This document shows positions 1 through 11,237 of a stretch of 64,000 bases of DNA, in pieces (within the stretch, counting starts at the first letter, position 1; every line of letters starts with the position of its first letter). The position numbers were made by a program, and so were the translations under genes. The notes below the pieces were generated by a model that saw nothing but the letters and a program-made list of their open reading frames with translations, made no database searches and was not told where the DNA came from. Origin of the DNA: Nematopogon swammerdamellus (Eukaryota > Arthropoda > Insecta > Lepidoptera > Adelidae); the NCBI GenBank assembly GCA_946902875.1, contig OX336349.1, positions 8,765,891 to 8,829,890 of the forward strand, given 5' to 3'.

Positions 1-1030
1 AATCGTCAAAATATTTATTTTCCTATAAGCTTACAAACGTTCTAAACTTAATTAATATATGTCTAACGTATAAATAATCTAACTTATACATATTAGATGT
101 TTATCCGGCGCCAACACCCCTCGAGCCACCCCTCCGTTTGCGTCGGAGGTTAAAAAGGAAACTGCTTCGCGATCGCTTTGTGCCCCTGGCTGTCGTCCTG
201 CTGGGATAGGGGGTCCCAGCTCATCATTCCGCTGAGGGTATACGTCATTAAGTACCATATCCTCTTACCTACCTATCTGCCTTAATGAGTGTGAAAGAGG
301 AGTTGGAGATGACAGACCCGTGACACGCGAAGATCCGTTGTCTCTGTCCACCCCACAGGTCTATCCCAGGGGAGACAGGTGTGACGATATGTAGGTATGT
401 ATGTAGTGTACATAGGTAAAGTAAGTACTTACCTACATACGTCTATGCCACTCAACCTCGCACTCTACATCAACTATTAGAATATAAAGAGGCAAACTTA
501 TCTCTGTCGCTTCTGCCTACCTCGCAACAATAGGTAACTATGTCTACAATACAAAACCGGCTAAATCCAGCTAAGGTGAAAGTGGTAAGCGGTAAGCCTT
601 CAAAGCACACAAGATCTTTATACCACGGATAGGTAACGTGATGTGCGCCCGTGGCCGCCAAAAGTGTGTGATTGTCACACACCCGCCATCAGTCGGCGTC
701 AGTCGCCGTCAGGCATTACACGACAGTGCGAATCTATGTGCGTACAGTTACAATTACATTTTTATATATGTATATACGATATCGACCGCTCCTGAGTCAA
801 CGGGTTAAATATTCTAATGGACAAAAACGGGATATAATTCATAACTTACACGCAAGTTTGTTATATTAAAATCTTAGAAAACATTTTCAATATCCTGCAC
901 CGCTATTTTGGGCACAGACTGCGGCTTGGCTCAGTTCCGTATCTCACTCATTAGGTAGAGAAGGTCGTAAGCGATCTAGTGCTCAGAACAATATTTACGT
1001 TTTGCATTTGCGACTTGAGGTTATCTCACT
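1..1030. other. Non-coding stretch
   Basis: No supported gene. Short open frames here have no recognisable domain. Around 290-370 is a segment ending in a motif like GATCCGTTGTCTCTG, which recurs near 21790 and, diverged, near 17550, so at least part is dispersed repeat. Confidence 0.5.
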
Positions 1031-1035
1031 TCTGC

Positions 1036-1215
1036 AATGTCAGTCAGTCAGCGTGTATGCGTTCAATGCTGGGCATACGCCTCTCCAAGTTTCCTCCAGT
1101 CCTCCCGACCTTCAGCGGTACCACGGCCACCAGTGTACGATACGGTTACTCCAACGCTCGTTGTCTCTTCGGCTACAGCTCCCAGCCCATTGTCACTTAA
1201 GCTTAGCCACGCGGT
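1036..1215 (-). mobile_element. LINE 3' end fragment (RTE-like tail)
   Basis: Read on the minus strand this ends with the motif GGAGAGGCGTATGCCCAGCA followed by ACGCATACACGCTGACTGAC. The same terminal block recurs on the plus strand near 1835-1925 and on the minus strand near 10490-10630. It is the terminus of a LINE family whose protein end is visible at 10.6 kb. This copy is 5'-truncated and non-coding. Confidence 0.6.
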
Positions 1216-1584
1216 GTCCAATATCGACTACTCTGCTGCGTCGGCGGATTGCCTCGTTACGCGCCATATCACTTCTGCAATAAAGATGTTAAGTAGGTCC
1301 TTCTCTTTCAGACTTTTATGTACATCAATAACTAGAGTATGCAGAATAAATTCGATCCACTAGTTAGTAGTGTAAGAAACTGTGTCTACAGAACTGTACC
1401 TCTTTGCCTTTAGCGACAATGTAAGACTAGTCGCAACGTAGGTACATAGGTTGTGTCTGGGCTTTATTAACGACGGAAGCACTATCTTTGTACATAATGT
1501 TTGCGTTTATGAGCACATAAGAATGGGATCCTAAACCCAACGCCTAAACCCCATAGAGGCGTCAGACGTGTTCGTAAGTGTGTG

Positions 1585-1815
1585 AATACGACACCCTTAC
1601 TAGGTGGCTGCGAAGGTGGCAGGCTATAACCAGTCGGAATTGGTACCTAGGCACTGAATAAAACATCTGCCGAAACGGCTATGAAAATAGTTCGTGTTTT
1701 CCGGTTCAGTATAGCCGGCACGACCATAGAGAAGTGCTGTCATAGTAACTATGTAGGTCGCCAAGGTGTGGTTGACTTTACTGGTGTAGTACGTGTAGCC
1801 TAACGTGTACGTCAA
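1585..1815 (+). mobile_element. SINE-A copy, old and diverged
   Basis: Contains diverged body motifs of the SINE-A family: GGTACC followed by a cacTGAATaaaac box, CGAAACGGCTATG, and GTGTTTTCCGGTTCAGTATA then GCCGGCACGACC. The 5S-like head is not recognisable and the tail is degraded. It is followed directly by a LINE tail. Confidence 0.65.
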
Positions 1816-1829
1816 TTACGTCGGCGGAA

Positions 1830-1930
1830 AGCACTGGTTCCGTATCGCTGAAGGCCGGACTGAGGACTGGAGGAAAATTGGAGAGGCGTATGTCCAGCAG
1901 TGGACGCTTACACGCTGACTGATTGACTGA
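1830..1930 (+). mobile_element. LINE 3' end fragment (RTE-like tail)
   Basis: Carries TGGTTCCGTATCGCTGAAGG and GGAGAGGCGTATGTCCAGCA, then a short GACTGACTGACTGAC-like tail. The minus-strand fragment at 10.6 kb encodes the matching protein end. Only the last 100 bp of the element remain. Confidence 0.65.
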
Positions 1931-2012
1931 CTGACGTGTTGCCTACCATGTCTGATTCGATAAAAAACATAAACTTGTCGACAAAGTGAGCAAAGTAGAA
2001 ATTAATTAGAGA

Positions 2013-2206
2013 GCGTTCCATATAAATCTTCCCTTCGCCGTTATGTTGGCTCCACTGTCTATCTGTCAAAACAGCGTTGAGGGTTGCTATGTGTACAGAT
2101 TTACCCGTATTTATTAGGTAATATAATCTTCACAATCTGGCAACAGGAATTTAAGCACTGACAGTGGAGCCAACATAACGGCGAAGGGAAGATTTAGTTG
2201 GAACGC
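2013..2206. mobile_element. Short two-ended DNA element (MITE-like), about 194 bp
   Basis: The left arm reads GCGTTCCA then ATCTTCCCTTCGCCGTTATG and GGCTCCACTGTC. The right arm is its reverse complement, with a 5-bp spacer difference (tataa versus ttagt) near each end. The central 90 bp have no coding capacity. The structure fits a non-autonomous inverted-repeat transposon of undetermined superfamily. Confidence 0.8.
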
Positions 2207-2209
2207 TTC

Positions 2210-3600
2210 TGTCTGATGCAAATGGAGTGCATGAATGCACACAAAATCTTGGTAACAAGGTAAAATGTATACGTTTCGATCAAGGCCTTTCCTGTGGTAT
2301 GAATTTCTTTGGATGTCTGCGTATTCTTTGACGAAACGACATGAGCGGAGAACAGTGCGTATATTTGCTTTTAAGGGCCTATTTCACCAACTTCGTTTAA
2401 AGTGTAGCTGCCGGTTAAATCTCCTCAACTGTATGATAAATATCACTTTAACCGGCAGATAAAGGTTATCTGGGAATAAGCTGCAGGTAGGGAAATTGCC
2501 ACAATGTTGCTGCTTCCGTCGTAAACTGCGGAATCAATTTGATGTCTTCCGATTCGCCGTAGACAAGGGCATTATATTCTATCAGCAGTGTTCAATAATT
2601 CAGTTTGGGTGGCAAAGATAATTCATAACAATGTATCTCTTCTACATAGAAATGTTCACAGTAGCAGTTTTATAAATAAAATAAAGCATTGGGCCACAGA
2701 AGACATTTATTTTATAAATTGACAACGGGGCACATCACATACATTGACATCATAATGACATAAATATAGTATTGTAATGATTTTTTTAAAATTAAACTAC
2801 TTTGGTTCGCATATAATGTAAGTACAATACATTTTTATGATTAGGGGGGCAGATTATATTTTTAAAAGTTATAGAAAAATAGGAAACATTTTTATTTTAA
2901 TTATATAAGTACACATGACCCCGCTCCAAATAAGTGTGCCGTTGTGAAGTAAGACTTAAAAGCTTCGTTTAAAGTACGACAGTTCAGACCTTAGGTCCAC
3001 AGCGAGCCCTAAGGCCAAATTCACAACAATACAACTATGTGATGCGGGCATACCATACCATAATACCTAACTTGAAAACTAAGGTAATATTTTTTTGGAT
3101 TTTGTATACATTTATCTACCGTTATTATAAGTAGGTACCATCCATGTATGTAAATTGTATAATAAATGTTTTAAATGTAAATAAATTTTAAATATAATTA
3201 CGAATACACATTATTCATTATTAAAATAGGTACCAGTGAAGTAAAATATTTCTTTGATATGGATTTCGGAATATTTTCATATGAGGCTCAATTTGATAAT
3301 ATCCTAGTAAATTCTTCAAAATACTAGAAATATAATAATCGTGTATAGGTATTGTAAAGGGGTCACATAAGCAAAATATTAAAAATACAGTTCTTGTTAA
3401 AATGATCGGTCCTCACAGCCTTGGCTAATTTTTATAATTAGAAACAAATTTGAAATAATTATTGGGTACCTAAGTTTAAAATCAACACATTTGAAAAGAA
3501 CAATTTTGTTCATAATGAAATGCGCCCAGAACCGAATTTTTTTCTAGGGCCCCGTCGCAAAATATGCGAATAAAAAACCCACTTATAGATATAGAATATA
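2210..3600. other. AT-rich non-coding stretch
   Basis: No gene seen. A small inverted repeat, CTGCCGGTTAAA (about 2409) and TTTAACCGGCAG (about 2447), follows an AGGGCCTATTTCACCAAC motif and looks like a decayed inverted-repeat element. The remainder is AT-rich with no recognised repeat. Confidence 0.4.
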
Positions 3601-3673
3601 GAAATGCTAAATCTCAGAGATTATAATCAATGTACCTTTTTGTGCAAATAACCTACCTTTTTTTTATTATGTA

Positions 3674-4000
3674 CTAGCTGTGCCCGCGACTACGTCCGCG
3701 TGAACTTGATCTTTCTCAGCCTGTTATAAAAGGCAACGTGTCTCTGTCTGTCCGATGTTAGTATGATTAAATTGTTTGGTATTTGTTAATTGGGCAGGTT
3801 ATAGACTTGATTCGATAATGACCTACATAAGTGAAGCCGCAAACAATGCTAATTTATAATCTACAATAACGCTTCTCTGTAAACTGAAGTAGAATTTCCA
3901 GGAATGTGTGCATATGAATTATTTGACTTACTAATACGGGAAAGAGCCAAGTATAGCTGACCGTGCGAAAAGCAACTCAAACTTTTAAAGTTTTTATATA
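3674..4000 (-). mobile_element. Helitron-type terminus, minus orientation
   Basis: Begins A/CTAGCTGTGCCCGCGACTA, the reverse complement of a Helitron-like 3' end: a short CGCG hairpin followed by CTAG, inserted between A and T. It is flanked by two 45-bp direct copies, 3601-3645 and 4001-4045, exactly 400 bp apart. The other end is not defined. Confidence 0.5.
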
Positions 4001-4079
4001 GAAATGGTAAATCTCTGAAATTATAATAAATATACCTTTTTGTGCAGGTTACACAATGTAAATGATAAAGCAATATCTG

Positions 4080-5540
4080 TCACTGTCACTATATCGTCAG
4101 TGAATATTTAATAATAAAGTATTCGTCTGTATAAATTGTAAGGCCCGTCTATCTCTCAAACTCGTAGGATCGTAATGTTCCAAAAGACGACCTTACGAGT
4201 TAGCAACCATTAAGATAACTTAATGTCTACACGTGTTCTTGTGATTAATCGAAGGTATTAAGTTCTGGTAACCGTACGCAGAAATTGCCAAAGCACACAA
4301 GAAACTGTGATCAATCTCAGAAAACTAGAACTTCTTACTTGGGCTCGGCTCGGACGCCAAACTGCTAGGTAGGTATGTTACTGCTTGTAATATCAGCGAA
4401 TTATCGCAAATCCTGCTTCACTATTAGCCTTAATCGCCATCCATTAGTACATTTTTTTTATGCTCTCTCGCTCGACATAATTTGTAATTGTAATGTTAGC
4501 TTTACACAACTGATACAAATGTTTGAACAATTTCATTCCTCAAAAACTCATATAAAAAACGTACAGATCATACGATTCCTCCATTAGAACGACCGATTAA
4601 ATTATATCATATTACAATAGGTACGACGTTACCAACAGAACTTAATCTATCAACAGTAAAATGCTCTGCGTCTTTGAGTATCTTTTGTGAAAAATGTATT
4701 TCCCTCTCTTTCCATCCATTAATTTGTTGCAAAGACCCTGAAGGATTGTGATATATGACGCTCCATTAATAATAAGAACCGAATTTTAGACAATATCAAT
4801 TAATATTCTCATTATCTGTCATCTGGCGTGCTTCCGCCCGGGGCATTTCTGGGCCGAATGAACTGTGACATTTTAGCCTCCTACCTAAGGTCCCGGGCTC
4901 TATACAAAGTACTATACTATAGGTATAATGTAGTTCTGTTTAAAGCTCGGAGGTCTGAGTTCCTTCTTGAAGTATCAACTAATTTGTTTAGATAGATATA
5001 CAATATTATATTGCTTCAAAAACATTTTAGAGAAATAAGCCCAATGCAACATTTACATGATATGCAAAGGTTGACTTATCCCTTAGGTACAGAGATTTCT
5101 TCCAGTCAACTTTTGATTCTTTTGTGTTTGAGTCAGTGTTTGAGCGTCGATTGATATAATGAAATGTAAGTAAGCAAGAGAAACTTGAGTGTGACAATTT
5201 AAGATAAATTAAGTAATGTTAAATAAAAGATATACCTACTTATATACGAAATAAAATAAAAACGTATTTAAGTGTCTTTCATTCATTCAAATGTCTAACC
5301 TAATTTGAAATTATGCTTTTCTGCGATACAGAAGGCGGACTTTATAGCAGCATGCAATTTATTCTAGTCAACCCATTACACAACAACGCACTAGTATTGT
5401 TATGTGCAAACCAGTTTGCCGTGATATTTTGAATATTTCTAGCAATAATATAAAAACGATTTCATAATACGACGTAGGTAGTGAAACAGTTCATTCAACC
5501 CATATAGATATATCGCCACAGTTTAAAGATATATCGCGTT
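4080..5540. other. Non-coding stretch left of the synaptotagmin stop codon
   Basis: AT-rich and without a supported gene. Around 5060-5120, read on the minus strand, is a LINE 3' tail motif (GTTGACTGGAAGAAATC) like that at 17.9 kb. Any 3' untranslated region of the synaptotagmin gene should fall in the rightmost part, but no end could be fixed. Confidence 0.4.
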
Positions 5541-5544
5541 ACAT

Positions 5545-5672
5545 TTAGTTGGTGAGAGGGTGCCATTGCTTGACCTGTTCCATGGGCGCTGAGATCGCTG
5601 AGTTCCAGTGCTGCAGCGCTTTGCCGCGGGCGAACATGTATGAGCCCAGCACGAACTTGCCGATCACGCGAT
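5545..5672 (-). CDS. Synaptotagmin-family gene, last coding exon (end of C2B)
   Basis: Encodes the C-terminal end of a C2B domain: RVIGKFVLG, then FARGKALQHWNSAIS and QVKQWHPLTN before the TAA stop at 5547-5545. A helix with HWN followed some 15 residues later by the motif WHPL is the standard C-terminal signature of synaptotagmins. The exon starts after a cttacag acceptor with two bases (AT) that complete a codon begun in the upstream exon (AAA G / AT CGC giving K-D-R), so the phase-1 junction fits the exon at 8556-8340 exactly. Synaptotagmins are vesicle membrane proteins acting in secretion; the family assignment is strong, the paralogue is not determined. Confidence 0.87.
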
Positions 5673-5914
5673 CTGTAAGCGGAAACAACACTTTCTGTTA
5701 GACGACACTGTGAAGTTGAGGATAATGTGTGGAGCCAATTCACTAATTTGGCGTGTGGGAAGGGAATTTGTCGTACAGAGGCACAGTTATTGCTATCGAG
5801 TAGATAAGTCGATACAGAGTAAAATGTTTTTACAGTGACGTGCGAATTCGTGCGACAGAGACGGCGCTCTACAACCGGACTGCCTCTTTCTAAAGCACGA
5901 CACGCATTATTTTA

Positions 5915-6720
5915 ATGGGGCCGTAGTAATTTGGTCGAGTTCAACGCTTCCAAGACACAAGTTTGCGCGTTCAGTGCGAAGAGAGCGGCGTTCACACCGG
6001 CTCCTTTATTCCAAGGTACGTCGCTTAAATTAAGCGAACACCTCGGGGTCCTCGGAGTCGAACTTTCGCACGACTTGAACTTTCGTCGCCACATCGAGGG
6101 GAAGGCCAAGCTGGCCTCTAAAAAGCTGGGCGTACTCAATAAGGTGCGACAGTACTTCACGGCGGACCAAAAGCTGCTCCTGTATAATTCGCAGATCAGG
6201 TCTTGCTTGGAGTACTGCTCGCACCTGTGGGATGGCTCTGCCAAATACCAGCTTGCGCCTCTGGACTCAATCCAGCGTCGAGCCGTGCGACTAGTGGGTG
6301 ACCCCGAAGTGTCCCGCGATCTAGAACCACTGCAACACCGTAGGGATGTGGGCTCCCTAAGTGTTTTCTATCGTTTATTCCATGGGGAGTGCTCGGAGGA
6401 ACTGTTTAACGCGATCCCGCCGTCCCCTTTCCACCTCCGCACCACGCGCACTGGGCAGGGATTTCATCCCTATACGTTGGACCTACCGCGCATGCGTACC
6501 AATCGATTCTGCAGATCTTTCCTCTACAGGACCGGTAAACTCTGGAACCCTCTCCCTGCTCATATATTTTCCCCCAAGTACAGTCTCGGGTCCTTCAAGA
6601 GGGGCGTGAATGGGCACCTGTCAGGCCGGCATGGCATTCGCAACCCCCGCATGCGACCGAATGTCCATGGGCGCCGTTAGACACCTCATGGGTGCCTCGG
6701 CGGCTTCCAATAAAAAAAAT
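5915..6720 (+). mobile_element. 5'-truncated jockey/CR1-like LINE fragment
   Basis: One open frame (5931-6680 and in frame upstream to about 5915) encodes the C-terminal part of a non-LTR reverse transcriptase: FNASKTQVCAFS, then LGVLGVELS, YNSQIRSCLEYCSHLW, LDSIQRRAVRLVGDP and FYRLFHGECSEEL. This follows the catalytic palm; the YADD core is absent because the insertion is 5'-truncated. The 3' UTR (GTTAGACACCTCATGGGTGC, then AATAAAAAAAATTTAAAAAA) recurs in antisense at 23.2 kb and 25.6 kb and in a rearranged copy at 41.1 kb. It sits in the last synaptotagmin intron on the opposite strand. Confidence 0.85.
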
Positions 6721-6752
6721 TTAAAAAATTTGCTGCTGGGTATTGTACTCAC

Positions 6753-6786
6753 CTGCCGCTCGCCCCGCCGCGCCGAGCGCTCTCAT
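6753..6786 (-). other. Possible short first coding exon with splice donor
   Basis: On the minus strand an ATG opens a GC-rich 34-bp frame (M-R-A-L-G-A-A-G-R-A-A) that ends in CAG followed by GTGAGTAC, a near-perfect splice donor. The composition contrasts with the AT-rich surroundings. No partner exon was identified, and it lies in the last synaptotagmin intron, so it may be chance or part of a repeat. Confidence 0.2.
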
Positions 6787-7351
6787 ATATAAACTAGATT
6801 TTTCTCCAATAAATAACAATCTATCTCTAAATAGATTGACAATTGATTGACAATCTCGACAACTTCCTCTCCGCTGCTCATCCTCAAGTCCAATTGCTCG
6901 TCTTCAATAATGCTATCTCGATACATGGACAGTTTAATTACTCTTGCTCCGACGTTTCTTCTGTGAAATATTGTTGATATCGGCGACCAGACTTTCAGAT
7001 GCAGGTAACTTTCTTTAGACTTTTCTAAGCTTTTAATCAAGCCATGTATTAATATTAATCTTCTTCTATAAAAGAACTGTTCAGAAAATATACGAGTGAC
7101 AATGGAACGTTTCAACGTTTCAGCGGGGCTATTTTCTATTAGAAATTCGTAACACCGCTACTAGCAAGTCCTCACGATCCATCTCACTCGCTCTAACGCG
7201 CCTCTCAATGCGTATAGTGAGACAGAACTGCGGCTGTCGCTATTTTTGCGATAATCGCCAATGGAGAATAGGCAGGAGGCTTAGTTCGGTTGATTGGTAG
7301 GTGCATTGTCTTATAGTTATTAATAATTTTTTAGTATCACTTATAATCAGC

Positions 7352-7690
7352 CTTAGCTCGGCGTTGCAATGGATCGACGTGCGAAATAAAAAATTAAGCA
7401 CATCCGGACTCGGTCAGAACTTGGATGGGTGACAATTCGACCGTTGAGGCTGACCGTGTTTCAGATTATTTCACGTAAAATAGTACTTACTTTACGTATA
7501 ATACTTTACTAGGTGATAAGGTTTAACCGGACCGGATCGGTACCACCGCAGTGAAAATAAATCGATAAACCGCTTTGACCAAAGCGAAGCACTGGCATGG
7601 TGTTATGGGCTGACATCACGGACGCAGTATAAGTAGATGATGTAGCCAAATACGTCAGGTAGTGGCGCATTCTGCCTTTATTTGAGGCCC
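7352..7690 (+). mobile_element. SINE-A copy, diverged
   Basis: Shows the 5S-like block CAGAACTTGGATGGGTGACA, the closing GAGGCTGACCGTG, the GGTACCACCGCA box and the tail motif GGGCTGACATCACGGACG. Several internal deletions are present and there is no terminal A-run, so it is an old insertion. Confidence 0.7.
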
Positions 7691-7719
7691 TATTCCGCCG
7701 ATGCAAAACATAGGATCAA

Positions 7720-8339
7720 TGAGCGTTTTATTATGTGCCATTTGTTAGAATAATTTTCGAAACCAAATACTCATATTTTTGGATTTTTTGGATACTCGTC
7801 AATCGGATTTTTTTTTCTTTTCAATAAAAATATATGAATTATAACATGCTTAGTGATTTATTTCTTGTAACATGTAACTTTTGCCAAGAAAAAAACACAC
7901 GACGGAGGACCATAATTACGTTTTTTTAGAAGAAATTGTTAAGAAAATCAAGATATATATACAGAAAATATTCTGGAGAAATAAAAGAAAAAGACGAGAA
8001 CGATTATTTATCCTGCTTGTTTTTTAGTTTTTGTATAGGTTGACCCTGGAAAAAGCTGCTAAAAACACCATGTTAGAAATTGTTTACGACAAGGTGGGGT
8101 TTGAAGGGGGTTTGTTAAGTAAATAAGCCACATTTTGAGTACAATATTTCTTATAAAGTTCTCTTTATTCTTGGCTTTTGTGATAAATTTTTAATATTTT
8201 TTCTGTGTGGCCTGGTTTCTCTGAAATAATTTTTTTAAAATTGCAAATATTGATAAAATTTGCATATCGCAGCCTTAACCCTAAAAATACAGTTAAAACT
8301 AGTATCGAAGAAGGAGAAGTTTTGAGAGTATGTAAGTAC
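7720..8339. other. AT-rich intron sequence
   Basis: Intron of the synaptotagmin gene just downstream (minus strand) of the exon at 8556-8340. No repeat or gene recognised. Confidence 0.5.
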
Positions 8340-8556
8340 CTTTAGCGTAAGGATGGTTAGGTAGCAAGGCGTGCAGCGTAACGCTCGTGGTGTGCAGCTC
8401 GTCGGCCCGCAGCCGGAAGTGGAAGAACTCGAGGAACTGTGCGCCGCCGTCCGGGCGCACCTCCACCGCGGCCGTGCGGCGCGCGCGCACGCCGCGGCAC
8501 GCGCGCGCCTGCGTCACCCGCACCGCCACCTCGTGCCGCCCTCCAGCACCCTCCAC
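8340..8556 (-). CDS. Synaptotagmin-family gene, C2B middle exon
   Basis: 72 codons plus one base between a cgcctgcag acceptor and the donor AAAG/gtactt. It encodes the central strands of C2B: HEVAVRV, QFLEFFHFRLRADELHTTSV and LLPNHPYAK. Compared with a canonical C2B, the calcium-binding loops have lost their aspartates: the usual SDPYVK segment is replaced by GGRHEVAV and the D-x-D loop reads LLPNHPYA. This C2B is therefore predicted not to bind calcium. The exon is markedly GC-rich (runs of GCGCGC), unlike its introns. Phase 0 in and phase 1 out agree with the exons at 18129-18022 and 5672-5545. Confidence 0.85.
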
Positions 8557-8708
8557 CTGCAGGCGCAACACGCTCTCTCAATATACATATGAGTAGAAAT
8601 AAAAAGAACCGATTTCGGGAACCAGAACCGTTTTACGGAAAACCGAACCAGGTTTCAGGAAACAACTGGATAAAGGGTAACAGAAACTGATTTCTGGAAA
8701 CGTTTTCT

Positions 8709-9090
8709 GTCAGCCTCGATAGCTCAGTGGTGCTGACAGTCGACTGTCGCTATTGATTGTTAAGCAACGCTGGGCGCGGTCAGTACTTGGATGGGTGACT
8801 CGACCGTTGGAGGCTGACCGTGGTTCGGATTCCACGTAAAACTGTAGGTCCCTTCCCTTCTTACCTTACTCGGTGGTAGGGTTCAACCCGCCCGGGTTGG
8901 TACCACCGCACAGAATGAAACGTCGGTCGAAACGGCTATGTAAATAGTTTGTGTTTTCCGTCCAGTTCAGTGTAGCCGGCACGATCGAAGGGAAGCAATG
9001 ACGTCGCACCTAGTTCACCCGGTGTTACGGGCTGATGTCACGGATGTTGTAGGTGATGTAGCCAACCGTGTCAGATTCCATAAAAAAAAA
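8709..9090 (+). mobile_element. SINE-A, near full length
   Basis: Head GTCAGCCTCGATAGCTCAG, 5S-like block GTCAGTACTTGGATGGGTGA, closing GGAGGCTGACCG, then GGTTCGGATTCC, the body with GGTACCACCGCA and GCCGGCACGATCGAAGGG, the tail GTGTCAG and an A-run. It lies in the intron upstream (minus-strand sense) of the 8556-8340 exon. Confidence 0.9.
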
Positions 9091-10480
9091 CCAATCGGGT
9101 TTCCTAACAGTTTCCGGGATGAATTAGTTTTCATGTTTCAATTCCGGTTCTGGAAAATATAGTTCGAGGTGGCCTTAAGCAGAGCCGGTTATGTAGCCTT
9201 TTAACCGAACAGGATGAAATGCAATGGATGAAAATATAATAGAGATGAATTTAATGACATATAGGTAGTTGAAATAATGGATTAGAATTTGTAGAATAAA
9301 TAAATTTTATTTTAGAATGAATAAACCGCAGCTCTGTCTCGGTATTGAGAAGCCAGTTAAAGCGAGTGAGACGAATGATGAGAAATTGCTATTACAGAAT
9401 ATCCCCGCTGGTTAAATGAAAGAAGGTTATTCTTTATGTACAAAACAGCATACACATTCACTCAAAGCAGACCCTTATTCGTGAACTCGGAACACGATCG
9501 ACTCTGCGAAAATAAACTCGAAGAAGAGTCCTCTGGACTCTGGAAGAGCGAAAGTTGTTTCGTTTGAAGTACCTAAAGCAAATACACGAAATTCCTCTTG
9601 TCGTTCATTGGTATTTACGGCGGTGTCGTTTTAGTGGCAGTGAAATTCTAACAGAGCTAACTGGAAAGTTTGCCAGGACGTTTTGAACAATTTAAATAAT
9701 TTATAACCTTTTACGAAGAAAATAAAATTTCTACATTAATTTGATTAATGGCTATAAAACCGAGCGAAGCTTCTGCTTTAAATGACTATCGTTCCACTAA
9801 ATTAAATTTGTGTTAAGTCTTAGAACTTATTATTAGGATAAGGAACTAGAATAATATTAGGTAAGTTCAACACAGGCAAGACGTGCGTTTGCGCTTATCC
9901 TGGTTTTACCGACGGAACACTGAACATATTTTCTAGAAAAAATTCTATCGATTAACATTTAAAAAAAGGCCAGTAAAATATATACTACATAAGTCCAAAG
10001 TCCCTCAAACTCTTTGTGCTCACTAACAGATGTGGCCAGAAAAATAAAAGACAGGTGAAAAAATAACATTTGACGCTACTCAGATGCATAATAAAGGTTT
10101 ATTTTCTGTCGCAAATCCCAAAAAGAGACACAAAACCTAAGTGCCTGGGGCCCGCAGAAAAAAAGTACCGGTTTATTTCTATTACAGCTTGGTTAAGGAT
10201 AAAATCCCTTTGTGCGAGGTGTTTAACCTTTTCTATCTACCCTTTATACTGAGAACACGATTTCGAATCGCGCGCACGCCAACAGACGTGCCAACTTCAT
10301 GCTATGCCGTACCAATTTAGTCCCTTTGCCACATAGAAAGTTCAAAATAAAGAACAATAAAACAAACTTGAAAAAAAAAAAAAAATTTGAGTTAGTTTGA
10401 TTGGCATATGACGGGGGATGATGGAGTAACACTTTGTCCGTCCGTTCTACTTTTAAAGGTCTGTATCTTTTGAACCGTAA
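9091..10480. other. AT-rich intron sequence
   Basis: No gene recognised. Open frames here lack any domain. A short A-run and unexplained sequence lie around 10370-10480 next to the LINE tail. Confidence 0.45.
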
Positions 10481-10485
10481 TAGGT

Positions 10486-10632
10486 CATAGTAAGTCAGCG
10501 TGTATGAGTCCACTGCTAGGCATGCGCCTCTCCAATTTTCCTCCAGGCCTTCAGCGGTACGGAACCACTGATATCCGACGACGTAATTCATGTCGTCGTC
10601 CCACCTGGCGGCTGGTCTACCCACACCCCCTT
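10486..10632 (-). mobile_element. LINE C-terminal coding fragment (RTE-like)
   Basis: Minus-strand frame reads GRPAARWDDDMNYVVGYQWF and then EGLEENWRGACLAVD. A G-R-P-x-x-R-W-x-D-D block followed by W...A, with the stop near a V-Q-Q-W-like end, is the typical C-terminus of RTE-related LINE polyproteins. The rest of the element is missing and the frame runs into unrelated AT-rich DNA. Confidence 0.7.
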
Positions 10633-11109
10633 GTTGTCATTGCAATTTGAGAAAATTAAGTGTACTATATTTTGTCGTAGACAATTCAAATAATAATTGT
10701 TTATTATTGTTTATTGTATTGTATAATTTCATCCATAGGTAGGTAACCTACGCTTGGATATGTCGAAAATTCCGCCCTCTAATCTAGCCCATAGGCCTTA
10801 ATAGGCCTCCGAATTTATGCCCTTTCATTCATATGAGCTGAGCAGTAGGATCAGACGGAAGTGAAAGCAGTCTCTCAGTCTCAGAACAAACAGCAATCGT
10901 CAAAAAGTAAACCAAGGTGAGCGAAGGCGCGAGCTAAGCTAGATAAAAATACATTTAGGGAACAAGGAATTTAGGAGGAATCTTTCGGATCAAAACCACA
11001 TTCAAAGGACTTGTGAAATATATATATTTTCAGAAACGGAGCACATTACTCTCTGATTAGGGTTATTTCACTGTTCATTATTCTAGGGATCACGATTTAA
11101 CTTTATTTT

Positions 11110-11225
11110 AGTGGAGCTAAGTGAGACAACAACAGCCAGGTGGAACGACACCAAAGGCCGGGATGATCGGAGGAATATTGAACAGGCGAATATCCAGCAT
11201 TGGACCCAACATCGCTGGCCGACTG
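11110..11225 (+). mobile_element. Degraded LINE 3' tail
   Basis: CAGGTGGAACGACACC and GAACAGGCGAATATCCAGCA followed by CTGGCCGACTGACC match the LINE tail at 1830-1930 in diverged form. Confidence 0.5.
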
Positions 11226-11237
11226 ACCCAAGTAATT

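Noticed and set aside
6783..7115. 110-codon minus-strand frame
   Set aside because: No domain, AT-biased composition, not flanked by splice sites, and not shared with any other part of the window.
8371..8690. Plus-strand Arg/Ala-rich frames
   Set aside because: Antisense shadows of the GC-rich C2B exon.
8709..8822. 5S rRNA gene
   Set aside because: Box A and box C are similar but the 5' domain differs, and the block is always followed by a SINE body and A-tail.
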